Below, in pieces: positions 19,868 to 29,483 of a DNA stretch of 64,000 bases. The stretch comes from Pseudidiomarina indica. Lineage in GTDB: Bacteria; Pseudomonadota; Gammaproteobacteria; Enterobacterales; Alteromonadaceae. A model generated the notes under the pieces. It did not search any database, was not told where the DNA came from, and was given only the letters and a program-made list of their open reading frames with translations. The position numbers and the translations under genes were made by a program. Where the stretch lies: contig JAJUHK010000010.1 in the NCBI GenBank assembly GCA_029279945.1, positions 27,822 through 91,821 on the forward strand, given 5' to 3'. The first letter of the stretch is position 1. The number at the start of each line of letters is the position of its first letter.

Positions 19868-20410
19868 ATGACCCAGGCAATCAGCTCACGATTAACGTTA
19901 ATCAGCGTCATACTAGTATTTTTGATACCTATCATTGCCGCTAAGCTCGTCTTAGATCGGCACTGGTATCAGGGCGCAGCCACCAACCACGGTACCATGA
20001 TTGTGCCACCACTGGAATTAGCTGAGCTTGCCACCGCCTTACCCGCTGGCTGGCGATTAGCGCTGGTGGTCAACGACGACTGTCCAACACAATGCCAGCA
20101 AGCCATTCATATGATGAACCAAGTAGATATCGCGTTGGGCAAAGAAACCGAACGAGTCACACCAACGGTCATCTATACTGGCTTGGAACCAGCCGTATTA
20201 GCGCTTGCGACCCATGTTATCCCAGTCGCTGATGAAGCTTTAGCGCAGCGCCTTGCAGAAATACCTGAGCATTCATTAATTATCATCGACCCTTTAGGGC
20301 TTGTGGTGCTGTATTACCCAAGTCACGCTGACGAACACGCCATGCGTATGGAAGCGAAAAATATTCTTGCTGATCTACGAACATTATTAAAACTATCAAA
20401 AGTAGGTTAA
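19868..20410 (+). CDS. Sco-like membrane-anchored CXXXC protein, probable oxidase copper chaperone
   Basis: This 180-residue protein has one N-terminal membrane anchor (about 8-28) and a small periplasmic domain. Cys72 and Cys76 form CPTQC and are followed by EHSLIIIDPLG with His135. The arrangement copies Sco proteins, where CPxxC and the His of HSAAIVLVNPNG bind copper. Overall similarity to Sco is otherwise low. Position between SURF1 and ctaA supports a role in oxidase assembly. ATG 19868 has AGAGG at 19856-19860; ATGs at 19862 and 19865 are alternatives. The copper-binding role is my inference from motif and context. Confidence 0.7.
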   Translation: MTQAISSRLTLISVILVFLIPIIAAKLVLDRHWYQGAATNHGTMIVPPLELAELATALPAGWRLALVVNDDCPTQCQQAIHMMNQVDIALGKETERVTPTVIYTGLEPAVLALATHVIPVADEALAQRLAEIPEHSLIIIDPLGLVVLYYPSHADEHAMRMEAKNILADLRTLLKLSKVG

Positions 20411-20414
20411 GGCT

Positions 20415-21389
20415 ATGCGTACACTCGTTAAAATTAGTATTTTGTTGGCGTTTATTGTCATTATCCTCGGCGCCTACACGCGCTTAACCGATGCGGGGTT
20501 AGGCTGCCCTGATTGGCCGGGTTGTTATGGCGAATTAACAGTTCCTAACGATGCTGCCAAAGCCAATGAACTATTTCCCGATACCCCGCTTGAAACCCAC
20601 AAAGCGTGGAATGAAATGATCCATCGCTATGCCGCAGGTACGCTTGGCCTATTTATTCTAGCCATTAGCATCACCGCGCTATTGCGCCAACGACAGGATC
20701 CTAATTCGCCAGTGAAACTTCCATTATTTCTGTTAGCACTGGTGATTTTCCAAGCCCTGCTTGGCATGTGGACCGTGACCATGAATTTACAGCCATTGGT
20801 CGTTATGGGGCACTTACTCGGTGGGTTTACCACGATTTCCCTGCTCTATTTACTTTCGTTACGCTTGCAGTCAGTCCATCTCCCGCTGGGCGATGCCAAT
20901 ATGCGCTCGATGCGTGGATTTGCGCTGCTCACCCTCGTGGTCGTGGTGACACAAATTGCGCTGGGCGGTTGGGTAGCAGCCAATTATGCCGCTCTTGCTT
21001 GTACAAAACTGCCTTTTTGTGAAGGGAACTGGGCCGCACGCGTGGATTTTTTAGGAGCATTTTCAATACCAACCGCGGATACCTATCAATACGGTGCTCA
21101 TAACTACGAAGAACGCATGACCATGCATGTGGTCCATCGGGTCGGTGCTTATATCACTGCCATTGTCGTCGGCATCTTGCTATGGTGTAGTTACCGGCGG
21201 GCACAAAGCGCCGTGATCCGGCGCCACTTACATTGGCTAACCTTGTTGCTGATCACGCAATTAGCTCTCGGCTTTAGTAACGTGTTATTGATGTTGCCAC
21301 TTGGCGTTGCCGTGGCACATAACGCCGTCGGGGCACTCTTGCTGTTGGCTGTAGTCGGGTTAAATTACCGCATTGTACGTAACGCTTAA
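20415..21389 (+). CDS. ctaA: heme A synthase
   Basis: CtaA (Cox15) oxidises the C8 methyl of heme O to a formyl group, giving heme A. The 324-residue protein has eight transmembrane helices in two four-helix halves. Family motifs are [18 protein letters not shown] near the N-terminus, [10 protein letters not shown] with the conserved Glu-His pair, and HVVHRVGAY in the second half. Its presence means the oxidase uses heme a. ctaB follows 14 bp downstream. Confidence 0.96.
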   Translation: MRTLVKISILLAFIVIILGAYTRLTDAGLGCPDWPGCYGELTVPNDAAKANELFPDTPLETHKAWNEMIHRYAAGTLGLFILAISITALLRQRQDPNSPVKLPLFLLALVIFQALLGMWTVTMNLQPLVVMGHLLGGFTTISLLYLLSLRLQSVHLPLGDANMRSMRGFALLTLVVVVTQIALGGWVAANYAALACTKLPFCEGNWAARVDFLGAFSIPTADTYQYGAHNYEERMTMHVVHRVGAYITAIVVGILLWCSYRRAQSAVIRRHLHWLTLLLITQLALGFSNVLLMLPLGVAVAHNAVGALLLLAVVGLNYRIVRNA

Positions 21390-21403
21390 GCGAGGTGATA
21401 GAT

Positions 21404-22336
21404 ATGACTGAACCCGTTCACTACCCTGAAAGCGACGCGGCAATTGCTACCAGTAGCCGTAAACGGGCAGGCTGGCGCGATTATTTGACCCTCACTAAAC
21501 CTAATGTGGTGTTGTTGTTATTGTTAACGGCACTCGTTGGCATGTGTCTATCATCACCGACTTGGGTGCCTTGGTATATCATGGTTCCTGGGCTTATTGG
21601 TATAGGCTTGATGTCAGGCTCTGCTGCCGCTGTTAACCACTTGGTCGATCGTCATATTGATGCCCGTATGGCACGAACGCTCAGACGGCCGTTACCAGCA
21701 GGTACATTATCACCGCGACATGTGTTGGCGTTTGCTGCCATTATTGGCTCCTTAGGATTCATCATATTGGCACTGTGGGTGAATATGCTCACAGCATGGC
21801 TCACACTAGCCAGTTTGGTAGGCTACGCCATTATTTATACCATGTATCTGAAGCGTGCTACGCCGCAAAACATTGTGATTGGAGGCCTTGCCGGTGCTGC
21901 ACCACCGCTGTTGGGCTGGACGGCGGTAACCAATGAAATTCACCCGTTTGCTATTATGTTGGTGATGATTGTGTTCACTTGGACACCACCACATTTTTGG
22001 GCATTGGCGGTGCACCGAGCTAAGGATTATGCCAAGGCCGATATTCCCATGTTACCAGTCACGCATGGGGTTGAATTTACCAAAACCTGTATTTTGCTAT
22101 ACACCATTTTACTTGGTGTGATTTGCCTACTGCCATACATTATCGGCATGTCTGGGGTGATATATTTAGTGGGTTCCACCATTTTAAGTTGCTGGTTTCT
22201 TGCTTATGCATGGAAGCTTAAGTTTGCGCCTAGCAAATTGACCGCATTTAATATGTTCAAATTCTCAATCTGGCAGTTATTTGGGTTATTTATTTTGTTA
22301 TTGGTTGATCATTACGTGGTCAGCCCAGCGTTTTAG
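21404..22336 (+). CDS. cyoE: protoheme IX farnesyltransferase (heme O synthase)
   Basis: This UbiA-superfamily enzyme (CyoE/CtaB) adds farnesyl to heme B, giving heme O for CtaA. The 310-residue polytopic protein has the prenyl-diphosphate motif [15 protein letters not shown] and the downstream [17 protein letters not shown] block of the family. ATG 21404 has GAGGTGA at 21392-21398; the GTG at 21395 lies within that site and is not the start. Confidence 0.97.
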   Translation: MTEPVHYPESDAAIATSSRKRAGWRDYLTLTKPNVVLLLLLTALVGMCLSSPTWVPWYIMVPGLIGIGLMSGSAAAVNHLVDRHIDARMARTLRRPLPAGTLSPRHVLAFAAIIGSLGFIILALWVNMLTAWLTLASLVGYAIIYTMYLKRATPQNIVIGGLAGAAPPLLGWTAVTNEIHPFAIMLVMIVFTWTPPHFWALAVHRAKDYAKADIPMLPVTHGVEFTKTCILLYTILLGVICLLPYIIGMSGVIYLVGSTILSCWFLAYAWKLKFAPSKLTAFNMFKFSIWQLFGLFILLLVDHYVVSPAF

Positions 22337-22368
22337 CTGCTCGATTAACATAGGAGATGTGTACTAAT

Positions 22369-22992
22369 ATGAATCGACTCGTGATCATTGGTGCTGCATT
22401 ACTTGCGGTGGTTATCGGTTTAGGGGTTTACCACCTCATGCCAAAGCACGAGCCAAAGGCATTAGTGTATCAACCACCCCGGGAGTTACAGCCATTTACA
22501 CTGGAGAGTTCATTAGGTGAACCGGTGACACAATCCCATTTACAGGGGCAATGGACATTGCTGTTTACCGGCTATACCTTTTGCCCAGATATCTGTCCCA
22601 CAACCATGGCCGAGTTACGTCGTATTCTGCCACGACTAACCCAAGCCACCGAATTACCAGTACAAGTGTGGATGATCTCGGTCGATCCGCAGCGCGATGA
22701 TCTGCAACGAGTGAGCAGTTACGCGACCTTTTTTGGGCCAGAATTTGTTGGCGTACGTGCAGAACATGCGGCGCTGTACCCATTTGTCACCGGGCTCGGA
22801 TTAATGTATTCCATCCCAAGTCCAGAAGATACTGACTATCTCGTGAACCATAGTGCAGCCATCGTGTTGGTGAACCCGAATGGTCAGCGCCATGCAATTT
22901 TTAATGCGGAACATGTATTGGGCGCTGTCCCTACCGTCAATATGACGCAACTTGCACAAGACTTTGCGCTCATTGCAGCCCGCTTTAAGTAA
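22369..22992 (+). CDS. SCO1/SenC family copper chaperone
   Basis: Sco proteins load copper into CuA of subunit II. The 207-residue protein has an N-terminal anchor (about 4-22) and a thioredoxin-fold domain with Cys72 and Cys76 (CPDIC) and His161 in VNHSAAIVLVNPNG. ATG 22369 is preferred over 22357 because AGGAG at 22352-22356 would abut the latter. It closes the oxidase assembly cluster, 12 bp from the convergent deacetylase stop. Confidence 0.95.
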   Translation: MNRLVIIGAALLAVVIGLGVYHLMPKHEPKALVYQPPRELQPFTLESSLGEPVTQSHLQGQWTLLFTGYTFCPDICPTTMAELRRILPRLTQATELPVQVWMISVDPQRDDLQRVSSYATFFGPEFVGVRAEHAALYPFVTGLGLMYSIPSPEDTDYLVNHSAAIVLVNPNGQRHAIFNAEHVLGAVPTVNMTQLAQDFALIAARFK

Positions 22993-23004
22993 CGGTGGCC
23001 TGAA

Positions 23005-24057
23005 TTAGTCCGGCCAAGTTCCTTGGGCGTTCGGGCGGACAAAAGGTTGTGAATACCAGTAAAACCGCCCTGGTTCGGAACGGCTGGGCACCGTACAGTT
23101 CACCCGCGAACGGCCGACTGGAATGGGTTGCTCCAACTGCACAGTAAACCGATTACCATCCCATTGCGGCTGCAACACCGAGCTGCCCGCAAAACAGTTC
23201 ATTTGCCGAGGGTTAAAATCGTCGGTGTTGGCCAGCTCAACACTAAAGCTTGGGGTTACCATACCATGCGCCACTACCATACTGGCTGGTGTGCTTGATA
23301 TGACTGGTAACCCAAGGCTTTTTAACTTGGTACTCAAGGTCGCCAAATTCGCATACTGAGCTGAAGCTGGAAAACGCGGTATCGCCGTTGGCGTGGTATA
23401 GGCAGTCCAAGGCCCTGAGTGCTGGGCAAACGCTAGGAAGCCGTGTTCTGCTAATAGTTGCTCTAATTGCTCGTTATATTCCCCATAAGGGTAGGCAAAA
23501 TGGCGCGGTTGCGGCCCCAATTGCTCATCGATTTCCTGCTGTGCAGATAAAATATCGGCCTCTACGCGTTGCCGCCATTCGCTCTCGGTTTCAGCGTCCT
23601 GGCGCCACGTCATGTGCCAATGACTGTTAGAATGGTTGGCAATGTGCGCGCCATACTGCTGCAACTCCTTGAGTTGTTCCCAATTCATGTATTGCTGCGG
23701 TGCTTCGCGCATGAGCTTAGGGTTCACAAAAATTGTGAACGGGTAGCGGTATTTCTTAAATACCGGCAGCCCTTCGTGATAGACATTACGCCAGCCATCG
23801 TCGATAGTGATGGCTGCTGTGTAGGCGGGGAGTGATTCGCCTGCGGCGAGACGTTGTTGAACGTCAGCTAAGGATAACACCGTGAATTGTTGATCTTGTA
23901 ACCAAGCGAAATGTGCTTCAAGCTCTGCAGCTGTCACCGAGGTTACTCGCGGGGTATCATGACCGATATGATGATATTGCAAAATCGCCACACTGCTTGG
24001 TGCTGCCCAAGCAACACCGGCGAGCCAACCGCATAATAAAATGACGAAAAAACGCAT
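23005..24057 (-). CDS. exported polysaccharide deacetylase
   Basis: The 350-residue protein has a signal peptide (MRFFVILLCGWLAGVAWA) and a NodB-type carbohydrate esterase 4 domain. Motifs are TIDDGW (catalytic and metal Asp), HSNSHWH (metal His pair) and YPYGEYN. The N-terminal YHHIG opening resembles the PgaB/IcaB branch, which deacetylates poly-N-acetylglucosamine. The C-terminal 100 residues look like a separate beta-rich domain. ATG 24057 has AAGGATG upstream on the minus strand, located within the divergent MATE gene. The exact polysaccharide substrate is unknown. Confidence 0.88.
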   Translation of the reverse strand: MRFFVILLCGWLAGVAWAAPSSVAILQYHHIGHDTPRVTSVTAAELEAHFAWLQDQQFTVLSLADVQQRLAAGESLPAYTAAITIDDGWRNVYHEGLPVFKKYRYPFTIFVNPKLMREAPQQYMNWEQLKELQQYGAHIANHSNSHWHMTWRQDAETESEWRQRVEADILSAQQEIDEQLGPQPRHFAYPYGEYNEQLEQLLAEHGFLAFAQHSGPWTAYTTPTAIPRFPASAQYANLATLSTKLKSLGLPVISSTPASMVVAHGMVTPSFSVELANTDDFNPRQMNCFAGSSVLQPQWDGNRFTVQLEQPIPVGRSRVNCTVPSRSEPGRFYWYSQPFVRPNAQGTWPD

Positions 24058-25384
24058 GAAAAAACATCCTTCTTGGTTTGGGCAACGTGCTGAACATCGC
24101 GCGATATTTGCTATTGCATTGCCCATGATCATATCAAATATTGCAGCACCTCTATTGGGCTTAATCGATACTGCTATTATCGGCCATTTACCGCAGTCAA
24201 TTTATCTTAGCGGAGTCGCCCTAGGGGCCATGGTGGTTAGTTTTACCTTTTTACTCTGTATTTTTCTACGAATGACAACTACCGCTGAAATTGCCCATGC
24301 GGTGGGAGCTCAGCGGTCAGATCTCGCCCAGCAAACAGCAGTACACGCGGTAGTCATCGCAATACTACTTGGCGTAGCGCTGATTATCTTGCGGCCGGTT
24401 ATCCTCGAGCTGGCGTGGTTCATCATACAACCTGAACCCGACTTACGCTTTTATGCCAGTCAGTATATCCATATTCGCTTATGGGCAGCACCCGCAGCGT
24501 TAATTAATTTGTTGGTGCTAGGCGTATTATTGGGGCGCCAGCAAGCTAAGTATGCCATGGGTTTGGTGATTTTTACCAATGCCGTCAACTTAGTGGCAGA
24601 TATTGTGCTCATTCTTGGCCTAGAGCTGAATGTTGTCGGTGCCGCTTGGGCATCGGTGTTGGCGGAAACATCAACGGCTGTGGTTGGCTTATGGCTGATC
24701 CGCGATTTACTCCCGCCGATACCATTATGGCGCATTACTCCGCGCTATTTTAAACAGTTCGGGGCAATGAATCGTGACGTATTCATTCGTTCCTTATTAC
24801 TGCAGTTTTGTATGGCAGTGATGACCGGATACGCGGCGCGCTTTGGTGCGGTGACCGTTGCGGCGAATGCTGTGCTAATGCAGTTTTTGATGCTGATTTC
24901 ATTAGGTCTTGATGGCATTGCTTACGCCATAGAAGCCCTGCTCGGCGTAGCGCGTGGCCAGGGTGCTCGCGATAAAATTAGTCGCTGGATGCGACTGTGC
25001 TTGTTTTGGTCATTGGTATTTGCTGGCGCTTATAGCATTATTTTTTGGCTCTTCGGCCTACATATTATTCAGCTCCTCACTGACCTACCCGAAGTCATTC
25101 AAACCGCCAGCAATTATTTACCTTGGCTGATTATCATGCCGCTACTAGGCCACTGGAGTTATTATTTTGATGGGGTATACATCGGGCTTGGGCTAACCAG
25201 AGCCATGCGTAACACGATGGCAGTAAGTGTGTTAGGCGTATTTGTACCGAGTTGGCTGGTAAGTCAATGGTGGCTAACCGAAGAGTATGCCAACCACGGT
25301 TTGTGGTTGGCATTAAGTTTATTCTTACTTGCCCGAGGGGTAAGCCAGTGGATATATCTTAAAGCATATTCGCAATATTTATAA
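24056..25384 (+). CDS. MATE family efflux transporter (DinF-like)
   Basis: This protein of about 442 residues has twelve transmembrane helices and the DinF/MATE opening LPMIISNIAAPLLGLIDTAIIGHL. MATE proteins exchange cationic drugs or metabolites for sodium or protons. In E. coli dinF follows lexA, but here it is far from lexA and has no LexA box. ATG 24056 and ATG 24041 are both possible starts; neither has a good Shine-Dalgarno. Either way the 5' end overlaps the divergent deacetylase gene. Confidence 0.9.
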   Translation: MKKHPSWFGQRAEHRAIFAIALPMIISNIAAPLLGLIDTAIIGHLPQSIYLSGVALGAMVVSFTFLLCIFLRMTTTAEIAHAVGAQRSDLAQQTAVHAVVIAILLGVALIILRPVILELAWFIIQPEPDLRFYASQYIHIRLWAAPAALINLLVLGVLLGRQQAKYAMGLVIFTNAVNLVADIVLILGLELNVVGAAWASVLAETSTAVVGLWLIRDLLPPIPLWRITPRYFKQFGAMNRDVFIRSLLLQFCMAVMTGYAARFGAVTVAANAVLMQFLMLISLGLDGIAYAIEALLGVARGQGARDKISRWMRLCLFWSLVFAGAYSIIFWLFGLHIIQLLTDLPEVIQTASNYLPWLIIMPLLGHWSYYFDGVYIGLGLTRAMRNTMAVSVLGVFVPSWLVSQWWLTEEYANHGLWLALSLFLLARGVSQWIYLKAYSQYL

Positions 25385-25399
25385 CTTAGGTGACAATCA

Positions 25400-25978
25400 T
25401 TAATAGTATGAATGTTCGCCTGGCTGGTGATCGGTAATATCACGCACCCCAGTCAACTCGCCTGGGAAACGTTGAAGCAATTCTTTTTCAATCCCTTCTT
25501 TCAACGTGATATCAACCATACTACAACCGTTACAACCACCACCAAACTGTAAAATTGCCACACCATCTTCGGTGATTTGATTAACCACCACTTTACCACC
25601 ATGATTGGCTAACTGCGGGTTAATCTCAGCTTGAATTACATAGTCAACACGCTCGATCAACGGAGCATCATCAGCGACTTTACGTGCTTTAGCGTTGGGC
25701 GCTTTGAGTGTTAATTGTGAGCCTAAATCTTTTTCTTCAAAGTCGATTACCGCGTCGACCAAAAACGGTGCACTGCCGGAGTCGACCACAGCATCAAACC
25801 CACTGAATGGTAAAATTTCATCATCCGGCTCAATTGAGTCTGGCGGACAATAGGATACTCCACATTCTGCCGATGGCGTTCCCGGGTTCACCACGAACAC
25901 TCGGATATTTGTGTTATCCGGTTGTTCGGCAAGTAGCTTGCGAAAATGTGCTTGTGCACTTTCTGTAATACGAATCAT
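25400..25978 (-). CDS. nfuA: Fe/S biogenesis protein NfuA
   Basis: NfuA carries and delivers Fe-S clusters, notably 4Fe-4S, to client enzymes under stress. The 192-residue protein has a degenerate A-type N-terminal domain (about 1-95) and a C-terminal Nfu domain. Cluster ligands are Cys149 and Cys152 in GGGCNGCSM, the same numbers as in E. coli NfuA, and the HSYY end is typical. AAGGGGG precedes ATG 25978. In E. coli the gene adjoins gntX and bioH; here a peptidase gene separates them. Confidence 0.97.
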   Translation of the reverse strand: MIRITESAQAHFRKLLAEQPDNTNIRVFVVNPGTPSAECGVSYCPPDSIEPDDEILPFSGFDAVVDSGSAPFLVDAVIDFEEKDLGSQLTLKAPNAKARKVADDAPLIERVDYVIQAEINPQLANHGGKVVVNQITEDGVAILQFGGGCNGCSMVDITLKEGIEKELLQRFPGELTGVRDITDHQPGEHSYY

Positions 25979-26153
25979 GGGTTGCCCCCTTACGACGAAT
26001 CTTATGCCCTAACCTCAAGCATGATACTTGAGTGAATTACTAGGGTATATCTTATCGCAAATTTCACGCATTGCATAGTAATCATCTTGGTCAAACCCTT
26101 ATATTTTGCTAGCTTCAATAGCCTAATTACATGAAGTCACATAGGAAACCTCC

Positions 26154-28778
26154 ATGGCTCGATTTTTATCCATTGCCTTAGTTTGGCTGTTCACCACAAC
26201 AGCAGCGGCAGCAGCGACGCTAGCCGATTATTTACCTAACGATGTTACCTACGACCCCGCGATACCAACTCCACAAGAAGTGTTGGGCTATGAAGTAGGG
26301 GAATGGCATGTGCGGCCTGAGCAACTGGTTCGCTACATGGAGATTTTGGCCGAGAAATCCGACCGCTTCTCATTAGAAGTCATCGGTTACACTCATGAAC
26401 GCCGGCCCTTGGTGTTGCTCACCGTTACCGCTCCGGAAAATCACAACAACATTGAGCAGTTACGCGACGCACATTTGGCGTTATCAGACCCCCATCGGCA
26501 AGGTGATCCTGACCAAGCGCCATTAGTGTTGTACATGGGGTACAGCATCCATGGTGATGAGCCCAGTGGCAGTAATGCCGCCTTGTTGTACGCCTATTAC
26601 TTAGCTGCAGCGCAAGGTGAAAAAATTGACCAAGTATTACGCGATACGGTCATTTTGCTTGACCCAAGCTACAACCCAGATGGATTGGCGCGCTTTGCAC
26701 AGTGGGCAAATCAGCATAAGAGCCTCAATCTCGTCACCGATACACAACATCGCGAGCACGTACAGCCGATGCCGCGTGGCCGTGTCAACCACTATTGGTT
26801 CGACCTCAACCGTGATTGGTTGTTACTCCAACACCCTGAGTCTCAGGCACGTATCAAGCAATTCCAGAAGTGGAAGCCAAACGTATTAACTGACTTCCAT
26901 GAAATGGGTACCGATAGTACCTTTTTCTTCCAGCCCGGTATTCCGAGCCGGAAGAATCCCTACACTCCAGAAGAAAACGTTCGCTTAACCCAAACGCTGG
27001 CGGAAGGGCATGCCGCAGCATTGGATGAACAAGGTCGTCTTTACTTCACCAAAGAAGCATTTGACGATTTCTACGCTGGCAAAGGTTCAACGTACCCTGA
27101 CCTACAAGGTGCTATTGGTATTCTATTTGAACAAGCATCCAGCCGTGGTCATGCGCAAGATTCTATTAATGGTGTGCTCGAGTTCCCATTCACCATTCAA
27201 AACCAATTCATCACCTCATTAACCAGTATGTATGGCGCTCACGCCAATAAACGTTGGTTTAATGACTATCAGCAACGCTTCTACAATGACGCGATGGCAG
27301 CAGCCAAAAAAGCTGATTTTAAAGGTTATGTGATGACGGATTCGAGCGACCCTGTGCGCATGAATGAAATGTTGAACATTCTTTCACAGCACGGTATCGA
27401 AGCCTATGCGCTGACCCAGTCGGTGAAAGTAAACGGTAAAACTTATCCTGCTGGAAGCAGCTATTATGTACCCTTAAGCCAAGCACAATATGTGTTGATC
27501 CGTGCCATTTTCATGGATCAAACCAACTTCCAGGATAATACCTTTTACGACGTATCAGCATGGACCTTTCCCCATGCGTTCAACATCGCGTTCGATAAAT
27601 TTGATGGTCGCAGCATTAAGGTTGCTGACAGCGCCTGGCAACCACCAGCGCCACAACCAGTCACATTACCTGCTGACGCATACGCCTATGCGTTTGAGTG
27701 GCATCACTACTTTGCACCCAAAACCTTAAACCGTTTACTGCAAGCGGGCGTGCATGTACGCCAAGCGATGAAAGAGTTTACCGTCAAAACCACTGACGGT
27801 GACGTCACCTTAGCACCAGGTACTGTGGTTGTTACTCGCGCTTATCAGCAACAAGATTGGCAAGCGGTACAAGCTACCTTGGCACAGTTAGCGACCAAAC
27901 ATCAGCTGCGAGTCCACGCAATCACCTCAGGAATGGCGACAGCTGGTATGGATTTAGGGAGTCGCAACTTGGCTCCAGTCAAACCTGTTTCGGTCATGAT
28001 GGTCGTAGGTACTGATGCCAATATGTATGAAGCAGGTGAGGCGTGGTACTACCTTGACCGCCATGTTGGCATTCCGGTGTCGATGGTAGATACCGACCGT
28101 TTCAACAGTGCCGATTTAAGCCGTTACACCCATATCATCATGGTGGATGGCCGCTACCACAAACTTGAACGCCGCAGCGTGGATAAACTGCAGCAGTGGC
28201 TACAAGCTGGTGGCGTTGTCATTGGCCAACAAGGTGGTGCACGGTGGTTAAGCGAACAAGGTATTTTAGGTGCTAAGTTCGTTGATGAAGGCACATTCCG
28301 TGACGCTTTCAAATTTGGTGAATTACGTTACGGCGATATGGACGACTTCTATGGTCAACGTCGCTTAGCAGGTGCTATTTTTGAACTACAATTGGATACC
28401 AGCCATCCATTGGCATTTGGCTTCCCACGAACCCAATTGCCAGTATTCAAAGACAGCACCAACGCCATGATCGTGCCAGATGTACCCTTCGTCACTGTTG
28501 CTAAATATAGTGAGCCAGAACCTCTGTTAGCAGGCTTTACTGCTGAGCCAAACCGTAAAGTATTGGCTGGCAAGGCTGCTATCATTGCGCACCGTAAAGG
28601 CGCTGGTCGCGTCGTGGCGTTTGCTGATGACGTGAACTTCCGTGCATTTTTCTGGGGTAGCGCCAAGTTACTCAGTAACGCTATTTTCCTAGCACCTGAA
28701 GTACGCCCAACGTTAAGTGATGAGGAAAACGCTGCTGCCGCTGCTGAAGAAGCCGCGGAAGCTGCACACGCCCATTAG
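26154..28778 (+). CDS. large exported M14 family zinc carboxypeptidase
   Basis: The 874-residue protein has a signal peptide (residues 1-21) and an N-terminal M14 metallocarboxypeptidase domain. Zinc ligands are His133 and Glu136 in HGDEPSGSN and His249 in DFHEMG. The middle and C-terminal parts carry a DUF4350/GATase-like region (IIMVDGRYHKLERR, then GGVVIGQQGGARWL). The protein ends in an Ala/Glu-rich tail and HAH. Such proteins are common in marine gammaproteobacteria and probably degrade peptides in the periplasm. AGGAAACC precedes the ATG. It lies between nfuA and comF, splitting a pair that adjoins in enterics. Confidence 0.88.
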   Translation: MARFLSIALVWLFTTTAAAAATLADYLPNDVTYDPAIPTPQEVLGYEVGEWHVRPEQLVRYMEILAEKSDRFSLEVIGYTHERRPLVLLTVTAPENHNNIEQLRDAHLALSDPHRQGDPDQAPLVLYMGYSIHGDEPSGSNAALLYAYYLAAAQGEKIDQVLRDTVILLDPSYNPDGLARFAQWANQHKSLNLVTDTQHREHVQPMPRGRVNHYWFDLNRDWLLLQHPESQARIKQFQKWKPNVLTDFHEMGTDSTFFFQPGIPSRKNPYTPEENVRLTQTLAEGHAAALDEQGRLYFTKEAFDDFYAGKGSTYPDLQGAIGILFEQASSRGHAQDSINGVLEFPFTIQNQFITSLTSMYGAHANKRWFNDYQQRFYNDAMAAAKKADFKGYVMTDSSDPVRMNEMLNILSQHGIEAYALTQSVKVNGKTYPAGSSYYVPLSQAQYVLIRAIFMDQTNFQDNTFYDVSAWTFPHAFNIAFDKFDGRSIKVADSAWQPPAPQPVTLPADAYAYAFEWHHYFAPKTLNRLLQAGVHVRQAMKEFTVKTTDGDVTLAPGTVVVTRAYQQQDWQAVQATLAQLATKHQLRVHAITSGMATAGMDLGSRNLAPVKPVSVMMVVGTDANMYEAGEAWYYLDRHVGIPVSMVDTDRFNSADLSRYTHIIMVDGRYHKLERRSVDKLQQWLQAGGVVIGQQGGARWLSEQGILGAKFVDEGTFRDAFKFGELRYGDMDDFYGQRRLAGAIFELQLDTSHPLAFGFPRTQLPVFKDSTNAMIVPDVPFVTVAKYSEPEPLLAGFTAEPNRKVLAGKAAIIAHRKGAGRVVAFADDVNFRAFFWGSAKLLSNAIFLAPEVRPTLSDEENAAAAAEEAAEAAHAH

Positions 28779-29446
28779 GTTTCTCCCTGCGGTTGATGCG
28801 GTTCGACATACGCGAATGTCCAAGCATCAACCGCTTTAGCACCCCGACGCAGTAATGCGTCGGCGGCTGCTGATATGGATGCACCAGTCGTTAATACATC
28901 ATCCACCACCGCCACCGTTAGCCCCTTAACCGAGCGAGTGCAATGAATGCTGCGCTTCATATTTTGCCATCGCTGGCCGGCATCAGCATGATGCTGAGCG
29001 CCTTCTTCATCCCGAATTCGCCGTAATAACCCTTGTGCGACAGGCCGTTGTAATACACTTGCAACCTGCTGCGTCAATAATCCTGCTTGACTATATCCGC
29101 GTTTACACCAACGTTGGTAGGTCATCGGCATGGCCACGATCAGGTCTGGCCAATCAACCTGGTGAAACTGATAACATTGTTGTACTTGCGCAGCTAATAA
29201 AGGTGCCAGTAATGAAGCAAGTTCAGGGCAACGTTGAAACTTAAAGCGGTGGATGAGATGTTGAATATCAGGTTGCCATGCGAATCCAGCGAACCAATAG
29301 CGCCCTTTGGCTAAATCTGGCCGAACGCAACGCCACCGCAAGCAACTTGGGGGTAAGCGTGGCAAATCAGTAAAGCAAATGCGACACAAGCCCGTTGTTT
29401 CACCGACACGTAACGATTGATCGCACAGCCAGCAATACCCTAACAT
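28775..29446 (-). CDS. ComF/GntX family phosphoribosyltransferase-like protein
   Basis: This protein of about 223 residues has an N-terminal zinc-ribbon (CWLC near residue 5 and CRIC near residue 22) and a C-terminal type I phosphoribosyltransferase fold with VAVVDDVLTTGAS. ComF proteins are needed for DNA uptake in transformable bacteria; E. coli GntX has been tied to gluconate use and DNA as food. The frame is open to 29518. I prefer ATG 29446, which has CAAAGG 8 bp upstream, leaving a 37-bp divergent spacer to bioH. The stop overlaps the M14 peptidase stop by 4 bp. Confidence 0.88.
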   Translation of the reverse strand: MLGYCWLCDQSLRVGETTGLCRICFTDLPRLPPSCLRWRCVRPDLAKGRYWFAGFAWQPDIQHLIHRFKFQRCPELASLLAPLLAAQVQQCYQFHQVDWPDLIVAMPMTYQRWCKRGYSQAGLLTQQVASVLQRPVAQGLLRRIRDEEGAQHHADAGQRWQNMKRSIHCTRSVKGLTVAVVDDVLTTGASISAAADALLRRGAKAVDAWTFAYVEPHQPQGET

Positions 29447-29483
29447 ACGCATATCCTTTGCAGTAACAGATAGTGAGATATAC

